From: Trichobilharzia szidati
Taxonomy: Eukaryota; Platyhelminthes; Trematoda; Strigeidida; Schistosomatidae
NCBI GenBank assembly: GCA_944472155.2
Contig: OX235279.1
Location: forward strand, 138,170,920 to 138,234,919
Reading direction: 5' to 3'
Length of the DNA stretch: 64,000 nucleotides
A program made the translations under genes and the position numbers. The notes under the pieces were generated by a model. The model saw only the letters and a list, made by a program, of their open reading frames with translations, searched no databases and was not told where the DNA came from. Shown one piece after another: positions 37,080 through 48,020 of this stretch. Each line of letters opens with the position of its first letter. Positions within the stretch are counted from its first letter, which is position 1.

Positions 37080-37430
37080 GCTGCTTTGGCAACTCAATGG
37101 TAGAATGCTTGCCAGCCAAAAAAAAAACAGATCCAAGTCCGACTACCGGTCAACTCTAACTAGGCTACCAGCATGGATTTCGGTAGCCCAAATTCAGGCC
37201 GACCATAGATATCGGGTGTGCGCCGGCAGGGGATCGAACCCCGGACCATGTGCATGGTCGGCGAGAGTCCTAACCACTGTGCCACCGACGCTGTTAGTAA
37301 GCTTGAAAAAGACAGAAGGTAGGAGCGTTAGGCTAGCTAATCCCATCCTGTGAAAATTAATGTCATCAATACTAATATACTTCAAACCTTGAAACCCTAT
37401 ATGTTTCATTCAGTGGAATATGACAAATGA
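37080..37430 (+). mobile_element. SINE B interrupted by SINE C
   Basis: SINE B starts with 'ttggcaactcaatggtagaa', is interrupted at about 37161, and resumes after 37291 ('gcttgaaaaagacagaaggt' to 'ccttgaaaccctatatgttt'). The host B box has been damaged by an A-rich insertion. Confidence 0.72.
37161..37291 (-). mobile_element. SINE C (tRNA-derived), nested in SINE B
   Basis: The minus strand begins 'gcgtcggtggcacagtggtt' (A box TGGCACAGTGG), B box GGTTCGATCCC, then 'atctatggtcggcctg'. The sequence at 63867-64000 is a second copy in plus orientation. Confidence 0.8.
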
Positions 37431-38669
37431 AACATAAAAAATTGGCCGATGTGAATTACCTACTGAATGCAAATAATCTAATCAAAAATGAAAACAGGGC
37501 ATAAATAGGTTATCTACTTAAGAAACTTTAGATTTCTAGTAATGTAAACTACTGAAACTATCCAGAATAAACTTGGACTATTCTTCATGGGTAAATTAAA
37601 ATTACGGAGTAGTCAGAAATTTCATTTACCCTCCAAATTATGTAAAAGGTTCTACGCTATACAGTAATCGTCGTTCTCATATTGATTAGTCACTGACGTG
37701 TAACCAGTATCTTGTAGCTAGTCTTTAGTAGTATTGACTGAATTCTATCCATTAGTTTGGAACTGAGTCAACATTCTAGGCAACTTGCTTTCGTTGAGCA
37801 CTATTTGGAATTAATGTTAGTTATAGCTGGTAGCAGTCGGTGGGTATGAGTACGAGTATTGTTCAACAAAGTAAAAAAGGCTATTGTAAAAAGAAAGAAC
37901 CACCGTTTTTAAGTGTTCTGTTCACATATCATCTACTTCTAATTTATAACATGACTACAGTAGAATATTTCAAATACTCCAAAATCCATTTCCTAAGTTC
38001 GTGTCGCTGAAATCGGTCAACTCCTTACATTATACACCATAAAGGCAATGGACTATGACTTATTGAAGAAATTAAGTAAGTAAGTTAGTCAAATTGGCTA
38101 CAGATGTGATAAATGGTTAATAGTAGGACTCACTTGGAACTTTTTGAAAAACATTGTCATTTGAATGTATCAGCCATTTCAGTGAGTGTTGTGGTGTTCC
38201 GTCACATTGACAGACATAGACTAATCTTATCAGTTAACAATTGAAGCGTTTATGCTTCAATGAAACCATTAAAATTGGAATATAACCCACATCCAGCTGA
38301 TGATGATATCTAAACTAGACAAAACGCAGGTCATTTGATTCCACTGAAAGTTATAGGCAACACATCAAGATTATTCAATACGGGACTCTCATATATTATC
38401 ACATAAATTGATTAGTCCAGTCCTGTAAGTCAACAGTAGAAAAAAGAAATCAAAGAATCCCAAAAACATGCATTTGTTTCTATTTTCTATATTTTTCAAA
38501 ATTAAAACTGTTATTGCATGAAGACATATACTACTCGTTCATGGAGATAAATGCTTAGTGGCCAGATTTAGGTGATCTATGCACTACACAATCATTTCGA
38601 TTGTCTAAACCAAATATGTGATCATAATTCTGAAAAATTATTTCCAATATTCATTATACTAACCAGTGT
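37431..38669. other. No gene seen
   Basis: AT-rich unique-looking sequence. Nothing supported. Confidence 0.4.
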
Positions 38670-38800
38670 TCATGCTGAAATTGGTGGCTTTGTGAAACGA
38701 TGGCTTCTGGGTTCGAGTCCCACTAGGAACACCATGACTCACTGAGGATGAGTTCTAAACAGGCCAAAATGAGCATTCTAGATTCTACTCGCAGTCAACA
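38670..38800 (+). mobile_element. tRNA-like/hammerhead SINE fragment
   Basis: B box GGTTCGAGTCC, then 'ccactaggaacacc', then a ribozyme-like segment 'actgaggatgagttctaaac' that matches the copy at 12.9 kb. GAAAC reads AAAAU here, so the ribozyme is dead. Confidence 0.5.
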
Positions 38801-39742
38801 TTGATCAAATAGCATCAAAATACTCTGTGCAATGTGTCTTATGCATAAACTGATTATGAGCTTAGCAACTGTCGACCAGTATCTAAGCTACTGCTATACT
38901 CAGTTGCACATACTTACCACATTATGTGGTTATGTCATTAAAAATGTTTTATTTATTATGTATCTAAGATATAACTTTTTAAAAAGTTTTCCCACAGAAA
39001 ACGCTCAACCAACATTGTAGTATGTAAGCCATACCAACAATCAAACTGCACACATCCAGAAAAGGACATATGAAATGCTGATAATGCATTGTGCAACTAA
39101 AGGGGAGAATAAAAGTTCTGGTTTCTTAAACGAAAAAAATATGTCTTAATTTACGTAGAATAGGATAATTAAAAAGGTGGTAAGACTAATTAATTGGAGC
39201 TGCTCTTTCCTGTGTTGCTGTCAATATTATTATTATTATCCCCCTCACCTAAGATTACCGTCTGAATAAAAATAAAGCTCAAGCGCAGTCCAAGTTTGGA
39301 AAGAGAAAACCACATATGCATAAATAACAATAGGAGTGATTTCCTGGTCTCTGAATACATGACCTCAGATACGCAAACAAACACAGACTGCCATACATCA
39401 AGCTCTATTCAAATGTTCAATTATCCTGTCAATTTCAGGTCATCATTTTTTTGTCTCTGGAAAATTTAAAAATAATCAAAATTTTGGAAATTTAAATCTA
39501 ATAATAATAATAACAATCCAAGGTGTTTTTGTTTTGTCCCAATAACTTATGCTAGGAATAAGTTTAGTTAACAAGGGAACTACTAGCGTAACTACTTGAG
39601 GAAGGAGTAACGACCTTGGGATTAGCGACCAGGTGATGTACTCACTCTACTAGCTAAATTTTCACTTCCACCTCAGTCGCCGAAGTTTAAAAGGAGTACT
39701 TAAGCTATTCTTATCTTAAATGTAAGTAAATTTGACTTACAT
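38801..39742. other. No gene seen
   Basis: AT-rich. Two AATAAA-type signals on the minus strand near 39743 and 39765 belong with the candidate terminal exon next door. Confidence 0.35.
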
Positions 39743-39766
39743 TTTATTAGAGACTATTTGTTGGAT

Positions 39767-39979
39767 TTATTTGTAGACTAATTGAAGACTGTTGTACTCG
39801 TTTTTAGCTGCTACACGACTGATAGTAGGTGTTCTGCTAGGCTGACTCGAATTCCCATGTTTTTGAATGGTTTGACGAAATAACTCATAGCACCGGTTCC
39901 CTACCCACATACACACACATACAGAACCACACTGACATGTTCCCATGCCGATTGATTTACTTCCATCAGATCTTAACAA
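39767..39979 (-). CDS. Candidate terminal exon, minus-strand gene
   Basis: Lies within an unusually long open frame on the minus strand (40360 to 39767). The C-terminal part looks like real protein: NRCYELFRQTIQKHGNSSQP, SRTPTISRVAAKN, ending SLQLVYK and TAA. AATAAA lies about 20 bases past the stop (39748-39743 on the minus strand). The chosen acceptor, 'gatacaaag' before TTGTTAAG, gives phase 0 and so fits the exon at 41301-41399. Another acceptor ('gtgggtag' at 39901) is possible. No domain is recognised. Confidence 0.35.
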   Translation of the reverse strand: MLRSDGSKSIGMGTCQCGSVCVCMWVGNRCYELFRQTIQKHGNSSQPSRTPTISRVAAKNEYNSLQLVYK

Positions 39980-40814
39980 CTTTGTATCATATGTCAGTAA
40001 AGTGGAAAACATCAGACAGAATAAGGAGAATAAAAGTGTGTAACCGACATTTGAACAACTGAAATTTAGATGGCAAAACCGCTGAATCATTGTATATATA
40101 TTATATATATGTAAAAAATGCAGATATGAAGATTTTAAAAAGCTGAATTTTGTTTTCATCAATGAGTTAAAAAGAATAAAAGTCACTCTGCAACAATAAC
40201 AATAACGAAAGCAGCGAGGAACAACCTGATTGTGAAGACTACAAAAGCAACAATGTGTAATAAATGTCATTCTTCTTTTCTCTACAAAACAGAACTGAAA
40301 TTTTAAATAACTGATTGACTGTTCAAGTAGGTGTTTATCAATGAGAACCCAACTATCCATATGTTGGCTTTCCTACGCTTCATAAACATTAGAATTATTT
40401 AGATTTTTAAAAAAAAAAGTTTTTTTGAATGAAGAAGAGGGAATAAATAATTTAAAGAGTTCTAACTCTTGTTCTCATTTCATCATCTTTGTCTGTATTT
40501 GCGTATTTATTTCTGTGTATATGTATGTGAGTCTGTTTATGTGCATGTCTCTATGATTCCAAGGCCAACCCTTATGCGTAATACTCACGCAAAGTCATTA
40601 AACCTAACTTGCTACTTATTGAGTGATATATACATTTATATATATTACGTTTGAGAAAGGTGGTTATCGATTGACTCAACAATGAAAGAAGAAATGAAAA
40701 GAACAAACAACAAAGACGAAAACCACCATAGAATTATTATTATCCTTTTTAAAAATGATACAACGTAAATTTTGCTTTCCTCTACAGAAAAAAGTATTTT
40801 CAAATATTGGTTTT

Positions 40815-41075
40815 GTAGGGATTTTGTTTGATTGCATGGAGGATTTCATCATGAGGCAGAAGTTAGAATTGAAGGACCATTGAATCGGGTCCCAGTGGCT
40901 CAATGGTCTACGGGCTTGCCTTGTAACCAGAAGGTTCTGGGTTCGAACCCCGTTGGGTGCGTACTGCCAAACTAGGACGGAACAACTGTCCAGTACTCCC
41001 AGCTTTTTCAGTGGTTCCCTAACTGATGTCAGCTTATGATGAAATCCTCCATGCAATCAAGAAAAAAGTATTTTG
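40815..41075 (+). mobile_element. Family HH element, complete termini (copy 3)
   Basis: The clearest inverted termini in the window: 5' 'gattgcatggaggatttcat' against 3' 'atgaaatcctccatgcaatc', about 26 pairs with one mismatch. Inside is a tRNA-like head with perfect A box (TGGCTCAATGG) and B box (GGTTCGAACCC), then a hammerhead remnant at 40961-40996 in which stem I (GUACUG/CAGUAC) is intact but the CUGAUGA block is deleted. It encodes no protein. Confidence 0.8.
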
Positions 41076-41300
41076 TAGGCTTTCTTTTGAGTATTATGAC
41101 AATTTAAATACGAATGCAAGACTACTAGAATGCTTCCACCGCAAACCAAAAATCTGAGATAGTGGATGGAGATTGACTATCGTTGAATAATTATTTCAGA
41201 CCTGTTACATTCAAGGTTTTCATTCATGTACAACATTGACTATATAATATGTGTTCATAGTGTTCACAATGGACTACGTTAACTAGGATGGCATGCTTAC

Positions 41301-41399
41301 CTCCTTAGAAATCTTTTTAGATATGGTAAGAATATCATCAAGAAAGATGGTGATTTCATTGATGGAAAATTTCAAAATCTCACTGGTTGACTTTAAAAT
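41301..41399 (-). CDS. Candidate internal exon, minus-strand gene
   Basis: On the minus strand, acceptor 'gtgtttctgggtggtag' and a consensus donor (GAG|GTAAGC) enclose 99 bases open in phase 0/0. The peptide starts ILKSTSEILKFSINEI, includes TIFLDDILTISKKISKE, and is clearly amphipathic. The sequence is outside recognised repeats. It may join the terminal exon at 39767-39979. I do not recognise the protein. Confidence 0.42.
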
Positions 41400-41674
41400 C
41401 TACCACCCAGAAACACAATGATAACTGAGTAATGAAATAATCCAGCCTAGCGAACACAAATACTCATCATTATTGTTGATCAATGTCGTGTGAATATTCA
41501 ATCTTCAGATCACCATCAACAGAACTACTAGTTAAATTTGTTAGTCGGCAAATAAATTATTGCCTGGTATGTAGGGTTTTTAAAGCTGTTACTGTTTAAC
41601 ACCTTGACATACACACATGCGTGAACTATGCCTCCCAATCTCTTGGAATAAACCTTCAAAGTATTGAAATAGAT

Positions 41675-41865
41675 TTCGTGTACCAGACCATCAAGTGGGA
41701 CATGAATGGAAAACGACGAGTTGGGTGTCTGAGGATGATATGAAGGAAATCGTGTGAAGAGACGAGAGTCTACAGGCAATAGTGGACAGGACAGAAGAGA
41801 CAGCAGATGTGAGCTGTTGAAGCCCTATGTTCCACTTGGAACCCAAGGGAATAATATTAAATAAG
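41675..41865 (+). mobile_element. RTE LINE (family B) 3' fragment
   Basis: Short 3' end: 'accagaccatcaagtgggac', 'gaaaacgacgagttgggtgt', then 'gaagccctatgttccacttg' and an AATATT tail. Confidence 0.75.
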
Positions 41866-42003
41866 AATATCAATAACCTATTTAGAGTTTAAAAGTGGAT
41901 AAGGATGAGAAGATATAATCATCAAATATTCAATTCATTGTTCACCACTTTATTCAATTGATCCTTCTTTCTCGAAAAATAATAACAATAAGAATAGAAT
42001 TCA

Positions 42004-42200
42004 TGAGCCATTGAATCGGGTCCCAGTGGCTGAATGGTATACGAGCTAGCTTGCCTTGTAACCGGAAGGTCCTGGGTTCGAACCCTGGCAGTGGGTGCGT
42101 ACTGCCGATGATTCCTAAACTAGGATGAAACAGCAGCTGTCCAGTACTCCCTGGTTTTCAATGGTTCTCTAACTGATATCAGTCCGTGATCAACTCGTAA
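42004..42200 (+). mobile_element. Family HH element (copy 4), tRNA-like head and hammerhead
   Basis: Perfect A box (TGGCTGAATGG), B box GGTTCGAACCC, then a nearly intact hammerhead, then the 3' 'ctaactgatatcagtccgtg' close to the HH terminus. The 5' inverted terminus is not obvious here. Confidence 0.75.
42099..42147 (+). ncRNA. Hammerhead ribozyme, best-preserved copy
   Basis: Stem I is GUACUG/CAGUAC (six pairs). The core CCGAUGA differs from CUGANGA by one base (U4 to C). Stem II is UUCC/GGAU with one mismatch at its base. GAAAC is intact. The short stem III lies in CAGCAGCUG, and GUC precedes the cleavage point. The topology equals the schistosome type I hammerhead. The core change probably reduces or abolishes cleavage. 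Confidence 0.7.
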
Positions 42201-43050
42201 AAATAATAATAAGAATACACAGTCAAACACTTTCTTAATTCTAACATTTAACATTAAATAATTAATTCATTAATTAATTAATTAGACTGATGAAATGAAT
42301 TATACGGAATGGCGAATAAAATAGCCTAAAATAAATCCAATCAATAACTAAACGGTCATAAATTTTAGTAAGGCAAGCATTTAAAGAAGGCGAGGAAGAA
42401 GAAAGATCAAATTTCATGTTTAAATGACTGAATACATCTTAAATACCAACACTATGATGACAATCGCTACTTCATTCGCCTAACAGAATTTCACTTAACA
42501 ATTATTATTATTATTAGGAGAAGAAATAGGCATTAACATCTGTTCAAAACAAACCTGGATATTTATGCAAGATTTTGATTAACTCCAATTTATCCAAGTG
42601 TGACAAATTTTCTTGCTTCTTTTCATTATTATCTGAATTCAATTTACATATATATATGTATGCAGAAATAGAATAGAAGTTATGCATTATGCCAACTGGA
42701 AGAATAAGATGATCACGATGACAATGAGAACAAGAAAAGGGGGGGGCGTGGATGAGGCGATTATTCACCAGAGGAAAAACAAACAACTCCATCATTATTG
42801 ATTTTGATCTTCGTGTGTGCTTTATACTCGCTTCTTTTCTCTCTCTGTTTTACTCATATTATTGATGGTACTTATACAAATATACCTAAGGATTTATGAG
42901 TACATGCGTGCATGTGTACGTAAGGAACTTGTATGTTGTGTATACTCGTCTACGTGTACACACACACACAGAGAACACGAAGAAATGAACGAGATAAGCA
43001 AACAACCGAAATCTAGTAAAACTGGTAAACTTATCGGTAATTGATTAGAA

Positions 43051-43104
<54 letters not shown>

Positions 43105-43787
43105 CGACATTACCTTGCTAGTTGCTTCCGGAAGTTAGTTCGAATGGATTAACTTTTCAAGGTCACTTGAGAAGTAAATAAGAACTGTATTATTTCCACT
43201 ATTTGTAGAATTGATTAACTTGATTAAACGAATGAATAACTGAAATGCACTACTTTTCAGTAGTATGCATGCCTTTTTGTTTATACTAATCAGCGTGACA
43301 TTCAATTTTGTGTTTTCGTTTGTAAATATCAAAGAGAGAGGAAAGAAGACGTTGAGGGGTGTGTATTTGTGTGTGCGTGTGTGGTAGGAGTGAATCAAGA
43401 AGCTTTCAGTATAGTGGTTTTTCTAACCACTTTACTTTTCGTTGCATCCGCTTAAAGCAATCGATATATATATATATATATATGAGATGGCCATATATTG
43501 ACAGAAATAAGTGGCGAATAGAGGTGAAACAAAATCTTGACTTTTCATCATTCAGTTTACTAATCTAGCAGTGAAAAGATGAGAACCAGCTGGATATCGA
43601 ACTTTTATAGACAGCGGTTGTAGTAGTCCGGAGGTAGTTAGTTCACGCTCGTGTGTTGCTATTGACGTTTGCATTTCATAGTGAAATATGCGATCGTCAT
43701 TCATATAAATGCTTTGATAGCGTTGTTATTTTAAGTCATCATTTCTATGTACGAAGAAGATTCTATATCCAGCTAGTACTAGCAGGG
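42201..43787. other. No gene seen
   Basis: AT-rich with a long (AT)n tract. No supported gene. Confidence 0.4.
43054..43102. repeat. (AT)n microsatellite
   Basis: Uninterrupted AT tract of about 49 bases. Confidence 0.93.
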
Positions 43788-44053
43788 GAAAGTGTAGATG
43801 AATTGGACACTAGCTGAGGAGGCCACTGGGTGACATCGCGCGTCAGGCCAGTGCTCGAGTGGAACCCGAAAGGGAAGCGGCGAGTGGGATGTCCAAGGGT
43901 GACATGGAGGAGATAGTGTGAAGAGGAGTTGAAACAGAATGGATTAACATGGACGCAGGTGAAAAGTACAGCAGAAGACAGAACCAAGTGGAGACGTGTA
44001 TTTGAAGCCCTATGTTCCACTAGGAATCCAAAGGAACAATAATAATAATACTT
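43788..44053 (+). mobile_element. RTE LINE (family B) 3' fragment
   Basis: Translations give KCRWIGH at the start and IARQASARVEPERE near 43835. It ends 'gaagccctatgttccactag', 'gaatccaaaggaac' and (AAT)n. It is the cleanest match between the LINE tail and the SINE B tail. Confidence 0.82.
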
Positions 44054-44214
44054 ATCTTTTTGAAGATCATAAATTGGATGCATACTTATATCAATGAAGA
44101 TTATGTTTGGGAGGTCATAAAGCTATACCTACAAAACCAAACACTTAAACAGTATTCAAATGAACTGTCGTTAAGATTTAACAGAATAGTTCTAAAATAT
44201 TTGGGCGCCGAGTG

Positions 44215-44345
44215 AGAAGTTGACATTTGTAAAAAATTATATTTGTAAAATCTCAGCGAGATTGAAATAAGTTATTCCAACGTTTCGTTCGGCAATCTCG
44301 TCCGAACTTCTTCAGGGAAATTAATCGAAATTAACATAACAGAGG
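44215..44345 (-). mobile_element. PLE-like end with hammerhead-like core
   Basis: The minus strand contains CUGAAGA, then GUUCGG pairing with CCGAAC (six pairs), then GAAAC followed by GUUGGAAU. This is the order of hammerhead core blocks as reported in Penelope-like elements. One extra A sits at the base of stem II, and I could not close stem I, so function is doubtful. Confidence 0.42.
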
Positions 44346-45564
44346 TTTATATATAAAAGGAACATCACTTGTTTTTAAAAACTTTGTCCAATCATGAGTC
44401 ATTCAAAAGGTATAATAAACAAAATTTTATGAGCTGTGATCAAAATTTGACCTAGGACTTACAAATATTGGTCTACCTTTGTTAAACACTTTAAACAGAG
44501 TGTGTATGTGTGTGTGTGTGGGTAAACAGTTGTAAAACATTTCTTAACGTCTCCATAAGAAGATATGGACAGTCGAGAATTTTGACCAAGTATTAATAAT
44601 TAGTGATACATACCTAGGGAGATTTTTAAATCACGATACACATTTTGTAAATTACAGTTTTGCATAGTGTTACTTTGCAGTTTCTCTTGATTCAGAGATT
44701 TAAGATTATCCATTACAAGAAGTCCTATTACAAATAAGGCAAAAGTCATCTATCTTCTTTTGAAGGCATTTCATGTTTTGCTCTACGTATATTTGGAGTT
44801 AGCTTCAACAATTTGAAGTCATCGTGAGGTATGCGCGCTTTGTGAATATTTATCACAATTATGGTAGTTAATTGTCGATAACTAATAAGTACAGAGCCGT
44901 ACCAGGCCTGTGTCTACTTCCGCCTTAAACAATTACCACAGGGTTGTGACGTGACCTTCACAAAGGATACATATTCCCTTAAAATACATTCAAATTCGAA
45001 TTATTCTAAAATAAACTGAGGGTGGGGGAGATATTACAGCCAAACTGACTTATTTATTCACGTGAGCCATTTCTTATCATAATTTTGATAATTTATTGAG
45101 GAAGTTATGAATGGAAAGAAAAAGAAGAAAAACAGTATATTCACTACATTGAAACTGTGTTTTTTTCAACTTTTGTAAGCTTAAGGATAGCGCCAGCGCA
45201 CACGCACACGCACACAATCACCGAAATACAGGGCGCTCACACATACACACGCACACGCCCTTACATACACACACACAGACGACTTTGTTGATGAGATATA
45301 GATGATAAATGATTATAATTAATTACATAAAACGTGATCATCATTTCTATAAGTTTGAATTAATTTATGCACTTCTATCTAATGTTTAATCTCGAGTAAA
45401 TCCTCCTGCAAATATAGGTACAATAGTCAATTCATTGTTTCATTGATTTATTTCAAATGATATTAGTAATAATAATATTATTATTAATGTTTATTATATC
45501 ATATTATAAGACTATTGTAATCAACATCAAGTTGCTTTTTTTCATCATTTCTTTATGTTCCGAG
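44346..45564. other. No gene seen
   Basis: AT-rich, with AC-rich simple sequence at about 45195-45285. Part of it next to 44345 may be PLE 3' region. Confidence 0.35.
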
Positions 45565-45770
45565 TGGAGTATAAGTCCTTAGGCTTTGAAGTTTCGAAAA
45601 CGGCCGTGTTGGTTTTTGAAGAATAGGATTGGCTAGCCTTACTTCTTAACTACCGTCTTTTTCGAGTTTACTTCCAGTTAGACAAGGTTTAGGTGTGTAT
45701 CGGCTGGGAGTCGAACCCAGAAACCCGGTGTAGCTAGCAAGCATTCTGCTAGTTATCCACCGACATATTC
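45565..45770 (-). mobile_element. SINE B, degenerate
   Basis: Minus-strand copy with B box GGTTCGACTCC, body 'aacctt' to 'gaaacttcaaagcc', and the remains of an A box ('tggataactagcagaatgct'). Confidence 0.68.
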
Positions 45771-45879
45771 AATTGGACAATAAGTACGTACAATGTTTTC
45801 CAGTGTCCAATCTCCACTTCCAAACTCGAATTTTATTTACGTTTTAAACATAACAGTAATAAACCAACTTATCTTTCAG

Positions 45880-45933
45880 TATAATGAAATTTATAAGGAA
45901 ACAAGGGGATCCATTCGAGAGATTTCATCAAAG
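45880..45933 (+). CDS. Candidate internal exon with very clean splice sites
   Basis: The acceptor 'aaccaacttatctttcag' has a good pyrimidine tract, and the donor AAG|GTAATGAG is strong. They enclose 54 bases. Two frames are open: YNEIYKETRGSIREISSK (phase 0/0) and IMKFIRKQGDPFERFHQ (phase 2/2). The third is closed. Both look protein-like, so the frame is undecided. It may be an upstream exon of the + strand gene seen from 54.4 kb, but the phase does not connect directly, so at least one more exon would be needed. Confidence 0.42.
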
Positions 45934-46199
45934 GTAATGAGATTATTACAAAGTGCCTTATATATTCTATTACGAGGTATTCGATAACACAGAGAATGAT
46001 TGTTACTCTAAAATAGAACTATAAGTAGATGGATATTTTCTCACCGGTTTCAAAAAGTGAGTCAATGTAAAGTAAAATATGTGACCTGTTCGGCAGATGC
46101 GTCTTGTAGCTTAGTTTGTAGAGCATCAACCAAAAAATAGCCGCAGTCCTTCAACCACCCAATATGTTTTCGTTTGTATTTCAAAAATCAATGTGTTAG

Positions 46200-46560
46200 T
46201 TACAGGATTTCATCATGAACTGATATTGGTTAGAGAACCATTGGACAGCTATTCCGTCCTAGTTTGGGACTCTTCATCAGTACGCACCCACCACAGGATT
46301 TCAAACCCAGGACTTACCTGTTACAAGGCGAGCTAGCTCGTAGACCATTAAGCCACTGGGACTCGATCCAATGGCCCAGAAGTTCTAACTTCTGCCAATT
46401 CACGATATAGCGCAACAGCTAGCCAATGTCTTTGGCGAGTATTTGTCCTCACACCCAGCTTGCTGCACCCTACTGTTCACGACTCCTCACTAGAACACCA
46501 GGTAACTACCTACCTGAATATGGCCAGTCGCCGGTGAGCATCTCATTGATATTCAAGCAT
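46200..46560 (-). mobile_element. Family HH element (copy 5), long form
   Basis: The + strand starts 'aggatttcatcatgaactga', then the ribozyme, tRNA-like head (A box TGGCTTAATGG on the minus strand, B box degraded), then the body 'aacttctgccaattcacgat' and 'cttgctgcaccctactgttc'. It is the fullest view of the HH body. A second HH terminus starts at 46565. Confidence 0.7.
46243..46287 (-). ncRNA. Hammerhead ribozyme remnant with intact core
   Basis: The minus strand has CUGAUGA intact and stem II GUCC/GGAC with the usual CAAACUA loop. Three extra bases (AGA) sit between core and stem II. GAAAC is GGAAU, and stem I has lost its 5' CUG, so it should be inactive. Confidence 0.6.
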
Positions 46561-46564
46561 TAGT

Positions 46565-46690
46565 TTGTAGGGATTTGGTTGGTTGGTTACAGGATTTCAT
46601 CATGAGCTGACATTGGTTAGAGAACCATTAGAAAACCTGGGAGTACTGGACAGGTTTTCCCATGGTTAATCAGTGACCAGCATCTGCAAC
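46565..46690 (-). mobile_element. Family HH terminus, second adjacent copy
   Basis: Starts 'gtttgtagggatttggttgg', the outermost terminus sequence, then 'acaggatttcatcatgagct' and 'gagaaccattagaaaacc', then breaks. It shows the terminus extends to roughly 45 bases. Confidence 0.6.
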
Positions 46691-46719
46691 CAAATTTGTT
46701 ATTCTGAACTTCACTTAAC

Positions 46720-46903
46720 CCCTTGGCGTTCCAAGTGGTGTTCATTTTAAGGGATGGAGTTGCTAGCCTCACGCTCAACCCTTCCTCTTTGCCCGGCTTA
46801 CTTGGCAGCTAAGCCACGTAAGGAATTGAGTCAGCTGGGAATCGAACCCCGGACCACGTGCGTGGTTGGTGAGTATTCTACGGCTGGACCACTGACTCAC
46901 GCA
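46720..46903 (-). mobile_element. SINE B
   Basis: The minus strand begins near 'gagtcagtggtccagccgta' with B box GGTTCGATTCC and ends in 'gaacaccacttggaac'. The central 'gctactgaaacttc' segment is deleted. Confidence 0.72.
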
Positions 46904-47488
46904 ACCAACGCATATATGTAGTCATATATTCAACTGTTGCATGTCTAACAAAAAAGAATATACATTTTGAAGTTCACCACTAGTCATAACTAATCACATA
47001 CCTTAAGACAATAATCTCTACATACCTTAATCTTGTATTTGTCAGTGTAATTATGAAAAGAAAGTAACTAACTGCTTCATTTTATTTACCTACACCTCTT
47101 TAAGTAATTTCAAATATTTAACCAAGTTTCAACTGAGTATAACAATGTTATTATAATGATTATTATTACTACTATTACTGTTATTACCATTAGTCACTGG
47201 ATAAACCCACTACTACTATTACTACTGCCACTACTACTAATACCATAAATATAAGGACAAACATTAGGTATGAAAGAATGCCTCTCTATGCCTTCTCCCT
47301 TAAAGTAATAAAATAAAATCAAATAAGATCATTATTATAATTTATTGCCTCTTTTCAAAACTAGTAAAAGAAAAAAAAGCAGAAGGTTAATTACAATAAG
47401 AGTACAGATATCTCTTTTTGTTGTATGAATAACACTCAAACTGGCATTATACCTTTTTATGGCATGCTGGATTAAAATATCTAATATA

Positions 47489-47547
<59 letters not shown>

Positions 47548-47619
47548 CTACATACTTAGTTTAAGAGATTGTCTCTGCCTAGTTATATTGGTGAACTGAA
47601 ATTGTCTGTCTGTCTGTCT
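46904..47619. other. No gene; microsatellites
   Basis: AT-rich with ATT/ACT simple repeats near 47160-47240 and the (AT)n tract at 47492. Confidence 0.4.
47492..47541. repeat. (AT)n microsatellite
   Basis: Uninterrupted AT tract of about 50 bases. Confidence 0.93.
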
Positions 47620-48020
47620 ATTGTCGACATAGAACTTTGCACCGATGTGCAGCAGTTCGAATCGCCACACCCCATGCAGAACCCAAAACAAGAGAAGAAA
47701 GTAAAAAGAAATGCAAAATAGAGACAGTAAACAGAGATATGAGGCAAAAAGAACAGTAATATCGAAGGTCCATATACCTTTATAGGGTATTATAAGTCAC
47801 AAGCAGTGGATCCATCTGCACCAGCCATTTAGAACGATTTTGAACCATACCACCGATTGTCTCCAGCCATTGGTGATAACCGTCCCGATGACTCCAACCA
47901 GGAAGTCTGTACCTCCCTACGTGACTGGCTTAAACTAACTGTTGTGGAATTTCATTGACTGATGAAGTCATATTTTTGGTTTGACCACCACTGGCTCTTT
48001 TCCAGCCTGAACCCTATGTC
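47620..48020 (-). mobile_element. Non-LTR LINE family A, 3' end
   Basis: Minus-strand translation gives VGRYRLPGWSHRD and HQWLETIGGMVQNR. It has the same 3' region as the 33.8 kb copy ('tgcagcagttcgaatcgcc' on +). It ends against (CTGT)n at 47605-47619. It is 5'-truncated and broken. Confidence 0.8.

Noticed and set aside
40676..41056. 126-codon minus-strand ORF
   Set aside because: It reads through a family HH element in antisense.
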